This document shows, piece after piece, positions 47,709-56,836 of a DNA stretch of 64,000 nucleotides. Both the position numbers and the translations under genes were made by a program. Every line of letters begins with the position of its first letter. The stretch's first letter is position 1. Source of the stretch: DASUXA01 sp036378155 (GTDB lineage: Bacteria > Actinomycetota > Actinomycetes > Mycobacteriales > Micromonosporaceae); assembly GCA_036378155.1 (NCBI GenBank), contig DASUXA010000109.1:62001-126000 (forward strand). Reading direction: 5' to 3'. The notes beneath the pieces were generated by a model. That model searched no databases. It was not told where the DNA came from and saw only the letters and a list, made by a program, of their open reading frames with translations.

Positions 47709-47735
47709 CCGGCTGGCGCGACGCGCGCCAGCCGG
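47709..47735. terminator. Hairpin terminator downstream of rne
   Basis: CCGGCTGGCGCG (47709-47720) and its complement (47724-47735) around ACG, a perfect 12-bp stem, 45 bp past the rne stop on the minus strand. Confidence 0.75.
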
Positions 47736-47779
47736 GTGTAGCGGTACCGGGCGCGACGCGGGGCGGCCCGGCGGAGCGG

Positions 47780-50659
47780 TCACCGGCCCGCGCGACGCCG
47801 GCCGCCCCGGCGTCCGGTACCGGTCGTTGCCGGCTCAGCCTGCTCCAACGGTTCCGCGTCGAGGTCCTCCGCGACCGCCTCGCCTTCGCCTTCCGCCTCG
47901 TCCTGCACCGGACCCTCGCCCGCGAGCACCTCGTCGCCGAGTGCCTCGTCCAAGGAGGTACCGCCCGGCTGGGTTTCAGCCGACTCCACGGTCGCGGGCT
48001 CTGCCTCCACGGTCGCGGATTCCGCCTCGGCGTGTTCGCCGTCGGCGGCGCGGCCGCCACGGCGGCCGCGCCGCCGACCCGACGTCTCCGTCGACTCGCT
48101 CTTCTCCGGGGCGCGCGCCGGCTTCTTCTCCGGTACCGGCTCGGTGTGAATGATCACACCGCGTCCCTTGCAGCACTCGCACGTCTCGCTGAACGCCTCG
48201 AGCAGACCCTGACCGATCCGCTTGCGGGTCATCTGTACCAGACCGAGCGACGTGATCTCGGTCACCTGGTGCTTGGTACGGTCCCGGCCCAGGCACTCGG
48301 TCAGCCGACGCAGCACGAGTTCCCGGTTGCTTTCCAGGACCATGTCGATGAAGTCGATGACGATGATCCCGCCCAGGTCGCGCAGCCGCAGTTGGCGCAC
48401 GATCTCCTCGGCCGCCTCGAGGTTGTTGCGGGTGACGGTCTCCTCGAGGTTGCCGCCGGCACCGGTGTACTTGCCGGTGTTGACGTCGATCACGGTCATC
48501 GCCTCGGTGCGGTCGATCACCAGCGACCCGCCCGACGGCAGGTACACCTTCCGGTCCAGACCCTTGAGGATCTGCTCGTCGATGCGCATGTCGTGGAAGA
48601 CGTCACCGGTACCGACGTACTTGCGCACCCGCGACACCAGGTCGGGCGACACGTGCCCCAGGTACGGCTCGACCATGTCGTACGCCTGGCCGCCCTGCAC
48701 GACCAGTTCCCGGAAGTCCTCGTTGAACAGGTCCCGGACCACCCGGATGACCAGGTCGGGCTCCTCGTACAGCAACGCCGGCGCGCCGCCCTCAGCCGCC
48801 TTGGCCTGGATGTCCTCCCACTGGGCCTGCAACCGCTTCACGTCGCGCGCCAGGTCGTCCTCGGTCGCGCCTTCGGCGGCGGTCCGGACGATGACCCCGG
48901 CACCCTCCGGTACCAGCTTCTTCAGGATGTCGCGCAGACGTTTGCGCTCGTTGTCCGGCAGCTTGCGGCTGATCCCGGACGCGTTGCCGTTCGGCACGTA
49001 CACCAGGTGCCGGCCGGACAGGGCGAGATGGCTGGTCAGCCGGGCACCCTTGTGACCCACGGGGTCCTTGGTGACCTGGACCAGTACCGAGTCGCCGGAC
49101 TTCAGCGCCGACTCGATCGAACGCGCCCGGCCCTCCAGCCCGGTCGCGTCCCAGTTGACCTCGCCGGCGTACAGCACCGCGTTGCGGCCCCGCCCGATGT
49201 CGATGAACGCGGCTTCCATGCTGGGCAGCACGTTCTGCACCTTGCCCAGGTACACGTTGCCGACCATGGTGCCCGCGGTGGACCGGGTCACGTAGTGCTC
49301 GACGAGGATGCCGTCTTCGAGAACGGCGATCTGGGTACGGTCGCCCTTCTGGCGGATCACCATGACCCGGTCGACCGACTCGCGGCGCGCCAGGAACTCC
49401 GATTCGGACAGGATCGGCGGTCGGGTCCGACGCTGTTCGCGCCCGTCCCGGCGACGCTGCCGCTTCGCCTCCAACCGGGTCGACCCGGTCACGCCCTGGA
49501 CCTCGTCCTTGGCGGGGCGCGGCTCGCGCACCTTCACGACCGTGGGGACGCCGTCCTCTTCGACGGTCTCGCCGGCCTCGGCAGCGCCGCGGCGACGACG
49601 CCGCCGGCGACGCCGGGTCAGCGGTTCGCCCCCGTCGGCTTCGTCCGCCTCGCCGCCCTCGTCCTCCTCAGCCGCTTCCTCGGCTTCGGCGGGCTCGCCC
49701 TCGTCGTACTCGTGGTCGTCATCGGCGCCGCCCTTGCCACGGCCCCGACCACGCCGACCGCGGCGACGTCGGCGCCGACCACCGGCTGCCTCGTCGTCCT
49801 CCTCGTCAGCCTCCGGCTCGGCGGGAGCGGTCGCCTCCTCGGCGACGTCCTCGGCGACCGCCTCGGTCGGTTCCGCGCCGCGACGCCCGCGCCGCCGCCG
49901 CGACCGCGACGTCTCAGCCTGCTCCGGCTCGCTCTCCGCGGCGGCTGGCGCCGGGCGGACCGGCACTTCGGGCTGTTCCGGCGGCATGAACAGGACGACC
50001 GGGGGCGGGGCGGCACGCCGCACGCGTCCGGTCTGGGGCTGCTGCTCGCCGCCGTCACCGCCGGGCTGGGCGACCGCGGCGGGTGCCGGCGCGGGCGGCT
50101 CGACCGGGACGGCCGGCTGTTGGGGTACCGACGGCTCGGCGGCACCGGTCCCGGCGTCGCCCGGCTCCGCGGCGGCCGCCACCGGTTCAGCGGTCTTCTT
50201 GCGGCTGCGGCGGGTCCGTTTCGCGGGCGGCTGGGCGGTACCCGCCCCGCCGTCGGACGCGCCACCGGCAGCGCCGGTGACCGGCGTGCCTTGGTCGGCC
50301 GGCGTGCCCCCGGTGACCGGCGTCCCGTGCTCGCCGGTGCCACCGGGGGCGGGCGCGGCTGGCTCCGCGGGCGGCTGCGCAGTCGCCGCCTCGGCGCTGC
50401 TCGCGGCGGGCGCACGTCGACGCCGACGCGTGGTGGGGCGCTCGACCGGTTCGGTTTCGGGTCGGGGCGGCTGCGCGGCGGGCGGTTGGGTGGTCACCGC
50501 ACCGTCCGAGCCGGCGGTGGTGTCCGGCGCGGTACCGGCGTCGGCGGCTCGGGCGGCCGACTTGCGCCGGGTACGCCGCGTGGGTGTTGTCTGTTGCTGG
50601 GCGTCGTCAGCCGGTGGGACACCGGTCTGGTCGCCGCCGTTCGGCTCGTTGTCGAGCAT
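47780..50659 (-). CDS. rne: Ribonuclease E/G family protein
   Basis: A 959-residue endoribonuclease of the actinobacterial type, in which the catalytic core lies in the middle. Residues 1-390 are disordered, with alternating Pro/Ala, acidic and Arg-rich blocks. The S1 domain (AGTMVGNVYLGKVQNVLPSMEAAFIDIGRGRNAVLY) begins near residue 465, followed by the DNase I-like catalytic domain with VIDVNTGKYTG and IVIDFIDM (metal-binding Asp residues), then the zinc-link CECCKGRG. The last 110 residues are again acidic and disordered. The long arms probably hold degradosome partners. It processes rRNA and turns over mRNA. Confidence 0.94.
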   Translation of the reverse strand: MLDNEPNGGDQTGVPPADDAQQQTTPTRRTRRKSAARAADAGTAPDTTAGSDGAVTTQPPAAQPPRPETEPVERPTTRRRRRAPAASSAEAATAQPPAEPAAPAPGGTGEHGTPVTGGTPADQGTPVTGAAGGASDGGAGTAQPPAKRTRRSRKKTAEPVAAAAEPGDAGTGAAEPSVPQQPAVPVEPPAPAPAAVAQPGGDGGEQQPQTGRVRRAAPPPVVLFMPPEQPEVPVRPAPAAAESEPEQAETSRSRRRRGRRGAEPTEAVAEDVAEEATAPAEPEADEEDDEAAGGRRRRRRGRRGRGRGKGGADDDHEYDEGEPAEAEEAAEEDEGGEADEADGGEPLTRRRRRRRRRGAAEAGETVEEDGVPTVVKVREPRPAKDEVQGVTGSTRLEAKRQRRRDGREQRRTRPPILSESEFLARRESVDRVMVIRQKGDRTQIAVLEDGILVEHYVTRSTAGTMVGNVYLGKVQNVLPSMEAAFIDIGRGRNAVLYAGEVNWDATGLEGRARSIESALKSGDSVLVQVTKDPVGHKGARLTSHLALSGRHLVYVPNGNASGISRKLPDNERKRLRDILKKLVPEGAGVIVRTAAEGATEDDLARDVKRLQAQWEDIQAKAAEGGAPALLYEEPDLVIRVVRDLFNEDFRELVVQGGQAYDMVEPYLGHVSPDLVSRVRKYVGTGDVFHDMRIDEQILKGLDRKVYLPSGGSLVIDRTEAMTVIDVNTGKYTGAGGNLEETVTRNNLEAAEEIVRQLRLRDLGGIIVIDFIDMVLESNRELVLRRLTECLGRDRTKHQVTEITSLGLVQMTRKRIGQGLLEAFSETCECCKGRGVIIHTEPVPEKKPARAPEKSESTETSGRRRGRRGGRAADGEHAEAESATVEAEPATVESAETQPGGTSLDEALGDEVLAGEGPVQDEAEGEGEAVAEDLDAEPLEQAEPATTGTGRRGGRRRAGR

Positions 50660-50780
50660 GCGGACGTTCTCCAGTTCTGGCCTCCCCGGGCGCGGTCAGC
50701 GCAGCCACGCAGGGATGCCTCTACTTCCCGGCGCCCGTACCCGTGGTGCGGGCGTGGCGCCGAAGTCTGCCAATCTCGAC

Positions 50781-51518
50781 CTATCCGGCCGAGATACCGG
50801 TGACCGCCCTGTCACGGTCCGCCGCCAGCGGATCCACGATCTCACCGTCGGCGGTGAGCGTGCCCTGGGCCAGCCGGGTCGCCCGAGGCGGTACCGGCGG
50901 CACCAGGTCGGCCACTACGCGCAGGCCGAAAAGGACGTCATCGGGTCGTACGGACGGTGTCACCTGCCGGACGACAAGGTCGAGTATCGCACAGGTGACC
51001 TGCTCGACCTCGCGCGCCGCCCCGTCCGCCGCGATGCGCGCCACTGCCTGGCGGACGTCGAACGTGCGGCGACCCTGCTTGGTGAGTCGCTCGACGGGCA
51101 CCTCGGTGGCAGCTTCGAACGCCGCCACCGCCCTGCGTAACTCGTCCGGTTCGACACCGGGCAGTTCCACCCGCCAGTGCGAGGCGTCGATCCGGTCGGC
51201 GAGGCTGTCGCCGCCGGTCGCCTCGACCGCGTCGAGGATGTCCAAGCCGGGCGAGAGCGAGGCGTCGAGGGCCTGTTTGAGTCGGTCGGGGTCGACCCGG
51301 GCGGCGAGCCCGACTTCGAGATATTCCGCCTCGCTGGCGACGCCCGTCGGCGCGGCACTGGCGTAGGAGATCTTCGGGTGTGGAGTGAATCCCTGGGAAT
51401 AGGCGATCGGCACACCGCCACGCCGGACCGCGCGCTCCAGCGCGCGGGCGAAGTCACGGTGTGAGGTGAACCGCATCGGGCCCCGCTTGGCGTACCGGAT
51501 CCGGATGCGCTGGACCAC
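50781..51518 (-). CDS. TIGR03936 family radical SAM-linked protein
   Basis: A protein of about 245 residues of the DUF2344/TIGR03936 family, which is found fused or next to the TIGR03960 radical SAM protein. Conserved segments are QRIRIRYAKRGPMRFTSHRDFARALERA and AYSQGFTPHPKISYASAAPTGVASEAEYLEV. Function unknown; an RNA or ribosomal-protein modification role is speculated. GTG 51518 is the conservative start. An AAGGAG at 51570-51565 is spaced 7 nt from an in-frame ATC at 51557, and SRKRQPE before GTG 51518 looks like coding sequence, so initiation may really be upstream. Confidence 0.85.
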   Translation of the reverse strand: MVQRIRIRYAKRGPMRFTSHRDFARALERAVRRGGVPIAYSQGFTPHPKISYASAAPTGVASEAEYLEVGLAARVDPDRLKQALDASLSPGLDILDAVEATGGDSLADRIDASHWRVELPGVEPDELRRAVAAFEAATEVPVERLTKQGRRTFDVRQAVARIAADGAAREVEQVTCAILDLVVRQVTPSVRPDDVLFGLRVVADLVPPVPPRATRLAQGTLTADGEIVDPLAADRDRAVTGISAG

Positions 51519-51698
51519 CGGCGCCTGGTTCGCCTCGGGCTGACGTTTCCTACTGATCGTGGTGCTCCTTGATGTGGGACTCCCCCCATCCTCGCCCATC
51601 CCCCCGGGTCTGTGCGCGCCGCCCCGCCGATGCGGTACCGCCGCGTGTCGCCGGCAGCGCACGGCGGGGCAGCGGCGCGGCGCCCGGCTCGCATCCGC

Positions 51699-52673
51699 TC
51701 AGGGCAGGATGACCAGCCTGCCGACGACGCCCGCTTCGATGCAGTGGTGTGCCTGCGCGGTCTGCTCGAGCGGTACCGGGTGCAGCGCCCGAGGCGGCAG
51801 CCCGCCGACGGCGAGCCGATCGTTGATCCACCGCGCGGCGCCGGCCAGGTCCGCGACCGAGGCGTTGGTGATCGCGAAGCCGAGCACGCTGACGTCCCGG
51901 GTGTACAGGTCGCGCGCGACCACGCGGATCGGGTCGCCCCGGTCGGCGAGCAGTACCACCCGCGCGCCGAGCGCCAGGTGCCCGGCGAGAGCCGCGAGGT
52001 CGTTGCGCCCCGAACAGTCGACCGCGACGTCGAACGAACCGGGTGCCTGGTCGTCGAGGTCGGCGGCGCGGTAGTCGAGGACGTCGCGGGCGCCGAGGCG
52101 ACGCACCGCGTCGTGGTCGGCGGGCGCGGCGGTGGCGCACACGTACCCGCCCATCTGGGCGCCGAGTTCGACCAGAGCACGCCCGACGTTGCCGCCCGCC
52201 CCCTGGACGAGCAGCCGCTCGCCGGGGCGCAGCCGGGCGTGCCGTACCAGCGCCAGCCAGGCGGTCGCGGCGGGGTGCAGCACCGCGACCGCCGCCGCCG
52301 GGTCGACGCCGGGCGGCAGCGGGTACAGCCGGTCCACCGGTACCACCGCGAACTCGGCGGTCGCGCCCTGCCGACCGGCGTGCCCGAGGCTGTTGCACCA
52401 CACCGGGTCGCCCGGCGTGAACCGGGTCGCCTCCGAACTCTGGTCGACGTCCCCGCCGACCCGCTCGACGGTACCGACCAGGTCGCGACCGACGACGAAC
52501 GGCATCGGCAGCGGGGTGCGGAACCGCCCGGCGCGGATCAGCGCGTCGACCGGGTTCACCGCGACCGCCTCGACCCGGACCAGCACGTCGGTCGGACCCG
52601 GTACCGGTACCGGCAGGTCACCGACGCGGATCACCTCCGGGCTGCCGAGCCCGGTCAGGTACGCCGCGCGCAC
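51699..52673 (-). CDS. Zinc-independent quinone oxidoreductase-type MDR protein
   Basis: A 324-residue medium-chain dehydrogenase/reductase of the NADPH:quinone oxidoreductase type. The catalytic domain opens with GSPEVIRVGDLPVPVPGPTDVLVRVEAVAVNPVD; the nucleotide-binding motif is VQGAGGNVGRALVELG. Catalytic and structural zinc Cys residues are absent. Substrate unknown. The GTG at 52673 directly abuts the TAA stop of the TIGR03960 gene with no gap. It is inserted between the two radical-SAM-linked genes, which are adjacent in many genomes. Confidence 0.88.
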   Translation of the reverse strand: MRAAYLTGLGSPEVIRVGDLPVPVPGPTDVLVRVEAVAVNPVDALIRAGRFRTPLPMPFVVGRDLVGTVERVGGDVDQSSEATRFTPGDPVWCNSLGHAGRQGATAEFAVVPVDRLYPLPPGVDPAAAVAVLHPAATAWLALVRHARLRPGERLLVQGAGGNVGRALVELGAQMGGYVCATAAPADHDAVRRLGARDVLDYRAADLDDQAPGSFDVAVDCSGRNDLAALAGHLALGARVVLLADRGDPIRVVARDLYTRDVSVLGFAITNASVADLAGAARWINDRLAVGGLPPRALHPVPLEQTAQAHHCIEAGVVGRLVILP

Positions 52674-54626
52674 TTAGGATCCCGCCGGTACCCGCAGCCC
52701 CGAGCCGACCGGAGTCAGCGGCAGCAGGGTGCGCCCCGACGGCCCGATCTGGATCTCGGTGTCCATGCTGGGGCACACGCCGCAGTCGAAGCACGGCGTC
52801 CAGCGGCAGTCGTCCTGTTCCTCCTGCGACAGCGCGGCCTCCCAGTCCTGCCAGAGCCACTCCTTGTCCAGGCCGGAGTCGAGATGGTCCCAGGGCAGCA
52901 CCTCGCGCTCGTCGCGCTCACGGGTGGTGTACCAGTCGAGGTCCACGCCGTACCGGGGCAGCACCTCGGCGGCGGCGTCCACCCAACGCTGGAACGAGAA
53001 GTGCTCGGACCAGCCGTCGAACCGGCCGCCCCGCTGCCAGACCTCGCGGATCACCGCGCCGACCCGGCGGTCGCCGCGCGACAGCAACCCCTCGATCAGC
53101 GAGGGCTGCCCGTCGTGGTACCGGAACCCGATGGCCCGGCCCAGCGACCGGTCCGCGTTGATCGCCTGCTTGAGCAGCTTGAGCCGGTTGTCGATGACGT
53201 CGGGCGGGCACATCGGCGCCCACTGGAACGGGGTGTGCGGCTTGGGTACGAACCCGCCGATCGACACGGTGCACCGGATGTCCTTCGAGCCGGTCGCCGC
53301 GCGACCCGCCTTGATCACCTCGTGCGCCAGCCGGGCGATCTGCACCACGTCCTCGTCGGTCTCGGTGGGCAGCCCGCACATGAAGTACAGCTTCACCTGA
53401 CGCCAGCCGTTGGTGTACGCGGTGACGACGGTGCGGATCAGGTCCTCCTCGGTGACCATCTTGTTGATCACCCGGCGCATCCGTTCCGAGCCGCCCTCGG
53501 GCGCGAAGGTCAGCCCGGTCCGCCGGCCGTTGCGCGACAACTCCTCGGCGAGCGTGACGTTGAACGCGTCGACCCGGGTCGACGGCAGCGACAGCGAGAC
53601 ATTCGTGCCCTCGTACTGCTCGGCGAGTCCGGAGCAGATGTCGCCGATCTCCGAGTGGTCCGCCGACGACAGGGACAGCAGACCGACCTCGGAGAAGCCG
53701 GAGAACTCCAGCCCCTCCTTGACCATCTCGCCGATCGTGGTGATCGAGCGCTCCCGCACCGGGCGGGTGATCATGCCCGCCTGGCAGAACCGGCAGCCTC
53801 GGGTACACCCGCGGAAGATCTCCACCGCGTACCGCTCGTGCACCGTCTCGGCGAGCGGGACCAGCGGCTTCTTCGGGTACGGCCACTGGTCGAGATCCAT
53901 GGTCGTGCGCTTGCGCACCCGGAACGGCACACCGGGCCGGTTCGGCACCACCCGCTGGATGCGCCTGTCCGGCAGGTAGTCGACGTCGTAGAAGCGCGGC
54001 ACGTAGATCGACTCGGTCCGGGCGAGCCGCAGCAGCAGTTCCTCGCGCCCGCCGGGGCAGCCCTGCGCCTTCCAGTCCCGCACGATCCCGGTGATCTCCA
54101 GTACCGCCTCCTCACCGTCGCCGAGCACCGCGGCGTCGATGAAGTCGGCGATCGGCTCCGGGTTGAACGCGGCGTGACCGCCGGCGATGACCACCGGGTG
54201 GCTGGCGTCGCGATCGACGGCGAGCAGCGGAATGCCCGCGAGGTCGAGCGCGGTGAGCAGGTTGGTGTAGCCGAGTTCGGTCGCGAACGAGACACCGAAC
54301 AGGTCGAACGCGCCCACCGGGCGGTGCGCGTCGACGGTGAACTGCGGTACGCCGTGCTCACGCATCAGCTTCTCGAGGTCCGGCCACACCGCGTAGGTGC
54401 GCTCGGCGAGCACGTCGGGCTGCTCGTTGAGCACCTCGTAGAGGATCTGTACGCCCTGGTTGGGCAGGCCGACCTCGTACGCGTCCGGGTACATGAGAAC
54501 CCACCGCACGCTCGCCGAGTCCCAGTCCTTGACGACCGCGCCCAGTTCTCCACCGACGTACTGGATCGGCTTGCCGACCTGTGGCAGCAACTGTTCGAGC
54601 TGCGGGAAGACACTGGCGACGCTCAT
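52674..54626 (-). CDS. TIGR03960 family B12-binding radical SAM protein
   Basis: A 650-residue protein with an N-terminal B12-binding-like domain (about residues 30-190; GVSFATELGYTNLLTALDLAGIPLL) and a radical SAM domain with the cluster motif CTRGCRFC near residue 273. A C-terminal Cys-rich patch (CRWTPCFDCGVC) could hold another cluster. The reaction is unknown; the partner is the TIGR03936 protein. ATG 54626 follows TAGTGT (54640-54635 on the minus strand) by 8 nt with no Shine-Dalgarno. It is divergent from the UbiA-type gene. Confidence 0.92.
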   Translation of the reverse strand: MSVASVFPQLEQLLPQVGKPIQYVGGELGAVVKDWDSASVRWVLMYPDAYEVGLPNQGVQILYEVLNEQPDVLAERTYAVWPDLEKLMREHGVPQFTVDAHRPVGAFDLFGVSFATELGYTNLLTALDLAGIPLLAVDRDASHPVVIAGGHAAFNPEPIADFIDAAVLGDGEEAVLEITGIVRDWKAQGCPGGREELLLRLARTESIYVPRFYDVDYLPDRRIQRVVPNRPGVPFRVRKRTTMDLDQWPYPKKPLVPLAETVHERYAVEIFRGCTRGCRFCQAGMITRPVRERSITTIGEMVKEGLEFSGFSEVGLLSLSSADHSEIGDICSGLAEQYEGTNVSLSLPSTRVDAFNVTLAEELSRNGRRTGLTFAPEGGSERMRRVINKMVTEEDLIRTVVTAYTNGWRQVKLYFMCGLPTETDEDVVQIARLAHEVIKAGRAATGSKDIRCTVSIGGFVPKPHTPFQWAPMCPPDVIDNRLKLLKQAINADRSLGRAIGFRYHDGQPSLIEGLLSRGDRRVGAVIREVWQRGGRFDGWSEHFSFQRWVDAAAEVLPRYGVDLDWYTTRERDEREVLPWDHLDSGLDKEWLWQDWEAALSQEEQDDCRWTPCFDCGVCPSMDTEIQIGPSGRTLLPLTPVGSGLRVPAGS

Positions 54627-54761
54627 AGCGCACCACACTACGCGCGCGCTGCCACTCGGCTCGCGCCCGTACGTGAGGCTGTGGACAGGCGCGGCGGGCG
54701 GCTGTGGACGCGCCGGTCAGGACCGGGCGCCGTGTCGGCGGAGCGCCGTACAGTTCACCGT

Positions 54762-55778
54762 GTGACCACCGCACTGCCCTTGTCCGACCGGTTTGCCGCC
54801 TGGCGCTACGCGTTCGCCACCACCAACCCGCCCGAGCAGGGCGTCGTCGACGGCGTGACCCGCTGGCTGGTGGTGACCCGCGCCGGGGTGCTGCCGATGA
54901 CGCTCACCTCGGGGCTGATCGCGGTGCTGCTCGCCGCCGCGCGACCCGGCGTCGACTGGCTGAACGTGGCGCTCGCCGTGGTCGGCATCGTCGTGGCGCA
55001 CCTGGCGAACAACCTGATGAACGACCTCGCCGACACCGAGGTCGGCAACGACACCGCCGACTACCCGCGCGCGTTGTACGCGCCGCACCCGATCCTGTCC
55101 GGTCTGGTCACCAAGCGGCAGATGATCGTCGGTGTGCTGCTGTGCCAGGTCGTCGACCTCGCGATCATGGTCACGTTGATCGCCCGGCGCGACTGGTGGA
55201 TCGCCGCGTTCGCCCTCGGCGGGCTGTTCCTGTCCTGGGCGTACACCGCTCCCCCGCTGCGGTTGAAGAAGATCGGGCTGGGCGAGCTCGACGTGCTGGT
55301 GACCTGGGGTCCACTGATGGTCGGCGGGGTGTACTACGCCGGCACCGGGCACCTGCCCTGGAAGGTGGTGCTCGCCGCGACCGGGTACGCGCTGCTGCCC
55401 ACCACGGTCCTGATGGGCAAACACATCGACAAGCTGCCGTACGACGCGGGCACCGGAACGAGGACGCTGCCGGTGCTGATCGGCGAGGCGCGTGCCAAGG
55501 CGGCCACGCTCGGCATGATGGTCGGGTACTACCTGCTCGTCGCCGGCTGCGTGACCGTCGGCGCGCTGCCCTGGCCGGCGCTGCTCACCCTGCTCGCCGT
55601 GCCGACCCTGGTGTACGTGTGGCGGGCGTACCGCAGACCGAAGCCGACCGAGCCGCCGCCGGACAACCCGGTGTGGCCGCTGTGGTGGGCGCCGCTGGCG
55701 TTCATCCACACACGTCGCGCGGGTGGGCTGCTGATCCTCGGTCTGCTGGGCTGGGCGCTCTGGGTAGCGCTGCGGTGA
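54762..55778 (+). CDS. UbiA family prenyltransferase (MenA-like)
   Basis: A 338-residue integral membrane prenyltransferase with about eight helices. The first Asp-rich motif is NNLMNDLADTEVGND (NDxxDxxxD); the second is near DKLPYDAGTGTRTLP. These bind the Mg-diphosphate of the prenyl donor. A 1,4-dihydroxy-2-naphthoate (menaquinone) or related acceptor is plausible, but no other men gene is nearby. GTG 54762 has TACAGT (54749-54754) 7 nt upstream and no Shine-Dalgarno, consistent with a leaderless transcript. It converges on the acyltransferase gene with a 6-bp gap. Confidence 0.88.
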   Translation: MTTALPLSDRFAAWRYAFATTNPPEQGVVDGVTRWLVVTRAGVLPMTLTSGLIAVLLAAARPGVDWLNVALAVVGIVVAHLANNLMNDLADTEVGNDTADYPRALYAPHPILSGLVTKRQMIVGVLLCQVVDLAIMVTLIARRDWWIAAFALGGLFLSWAYTAPPLRLKKIGLGELDVLVTWGPLMVGGVYYAGTGHLPWKVVLAATGYALLPTTVLMGKHIDKLPYDAGTGTRTLPVLIGEARAKAATLGMMVGYYLLVAGCVTVGALPWPALLTLLAVPTLVYVWRAYRRPKPTEPPPDNPVWPLWWAPLAFIHTRRAGGLLILGLLGWALWVALR

Positions 55779-55784
55779 GTGGCG

Positions 55785-56489
55785 CTACTCGCCGCCGGTG
55801 TCGGCGGCGGGCGGACCGGCGTCGCGGCGGCGGGCGTACCGCCCGACGTACTCCTGCCCGGTCAGCGCGGCGATTTCCTGCATGAGCACGGCGGTGACCT
55901 CGCGCAGCACGCGCGAGTCGATCGGAGCGTCCCGCCACGGCTCCAGGTTGACCGCCTTGCCGATACGCATCTCGACACCGGGGCCGAACCGGGGAATCAT
56001 CGAACCGATCGGCTGGATCTTCTCGGTGCCGATCAGCCCGACCGGGATGAGCGTGGCGTCCGCGTCCAGCGCCAACTTCGCCACGCCGGGTCGCCCCCGG
56101 TACAGGCGGCCGTCGACCGACCTGGTGCCCTCGGGGAAGATGCCGAGAATGTTGCCGGCTCGGAGCACGGGCAGCGCGGCGTCCAGCGCCATCAGGCTCG
56201 CCCGACCGCCGGAACGGTCGACCGGAATCTGGTTCAGCCCGTACATCACCGAACGCCAGAACCAGCCCTTGATGCCGGTACCCCGGAAGTAGTCGTCCTT
56301 GGCGAGGTAGTACACGGGCCGGGGGACGATCGACGGAATGATCACGGAGTCGACGACGGACAGGTGGTTGCTCGCGAGGATCACGGGACCGGTCGCGGGG
56401 ATGTGGTCGAGTCCGGTCACCCGTACCCGCCACACCTGACGTACCAGGGGTGCGACAGTGGCTTTTGCGAACGAGTACAGCGCGGTCAC
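55785..56489 (-). CDS. 1-acyl-sn-glycerol-3-phosphate acyltransferase (PlsC-like)
   Basis: A 234-residue membrane-associated acyltransferase of phospholipid synthesis. Motif I is NHLSVVD (H-x4-D), and the substrate-binding motif is FPEGTRS; the following RGRPGVAKLALDADATLIPVGLIGTEK is typical. AGGAGG lies 4 nt before GTG 56489. No other phospholipid gene is adjacent, so acceptor identity is inferred from the family only. Confidence 0.93.
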   Translation of the reverse strand: MTALYSFAKATVAPLVRQVWRVRVTGLDHIPATGPVILASNHLSVVDSVIIPSIVPRPVYYLAKDDYFRGTGIKGWFWRSVMYGLNQIPVDRSGGRASLMALDAALPVLRAGNILGIFPEGTRSVDGRLYRGRPGVAKLALDADATLIPVGLIGTEKIQPIGSMIPRFGPGVEMRIGKAVNLEPWRDAPIDSRVLREVTAVLMQEIAALTGQEYVGRYARRRDAGPPAADTGGE

Positions 56490-56633
56490 CCAGCCTCCTG
56501 CCTGCGACGACGGGCCGGGACAATGTAACCGACCGCCCGAGCGTACGCCTCGGTGCTGTGCGCAGAACCACCGCAGGAGGGGGCCGACGGGTCGGCGCCG
56601 GTGCCCTGCCTGGCGAGACGTGTCGCGACAGGA

Positions 56634-56687
56634 TTGTCCCGCTGGTGGTGTCGCGACACCACCAGCGGGACAAGCGTCCTGGGATGC
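56634..56687. repeat. Dispersed palindromic element, copy C, with a trailing half-copy
   Basis: Perfect 20-bp arms with no loop (56634-56653 and 56654-56673; core CCGCTGGTGGTGTCG), then GCGTCCTGGGATGC (56674-56687), matching GCATCCTGGGATGC of copy A at all but one base. A half-copy of the core follows at 56694. Confidence 0.85.
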
Positions 56688-56744
56688 CTACCTCGCTGGT
56701 GGTGTACGCACATCTCCAGGGTTGTGGACCTCGACGAGCACACC

Positions 56745-56836
56745 TCTGCGCGCCGCCTCCTCGCGCGCCGCCGGTGGCACGTTCTGCGCGCCGCCTCCTC
56801 GCGCGCCGCGGACGCACGCACGCCGCGGACGCACGC
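56745..56836. repeat. 27-bp direct repeat pair and 15-bp tandem pair
   Basis: An identical 27-bp sequence beginning TCTGCGCGCCGCC occurs at 56745-56771 and 56783-56809. GCCGCGGACGCACGC occurs at 56805-56819 and 56822-56836. They end 17 bp before the ileS stop. Confidence 0.8.

Noticed and set aside
48032..50803. Plus-strand open frame of over 900 codons opposite rne
   Set aside because: Antisense shadow; rne on the minus strand has clear S1 and catalytic motifs.
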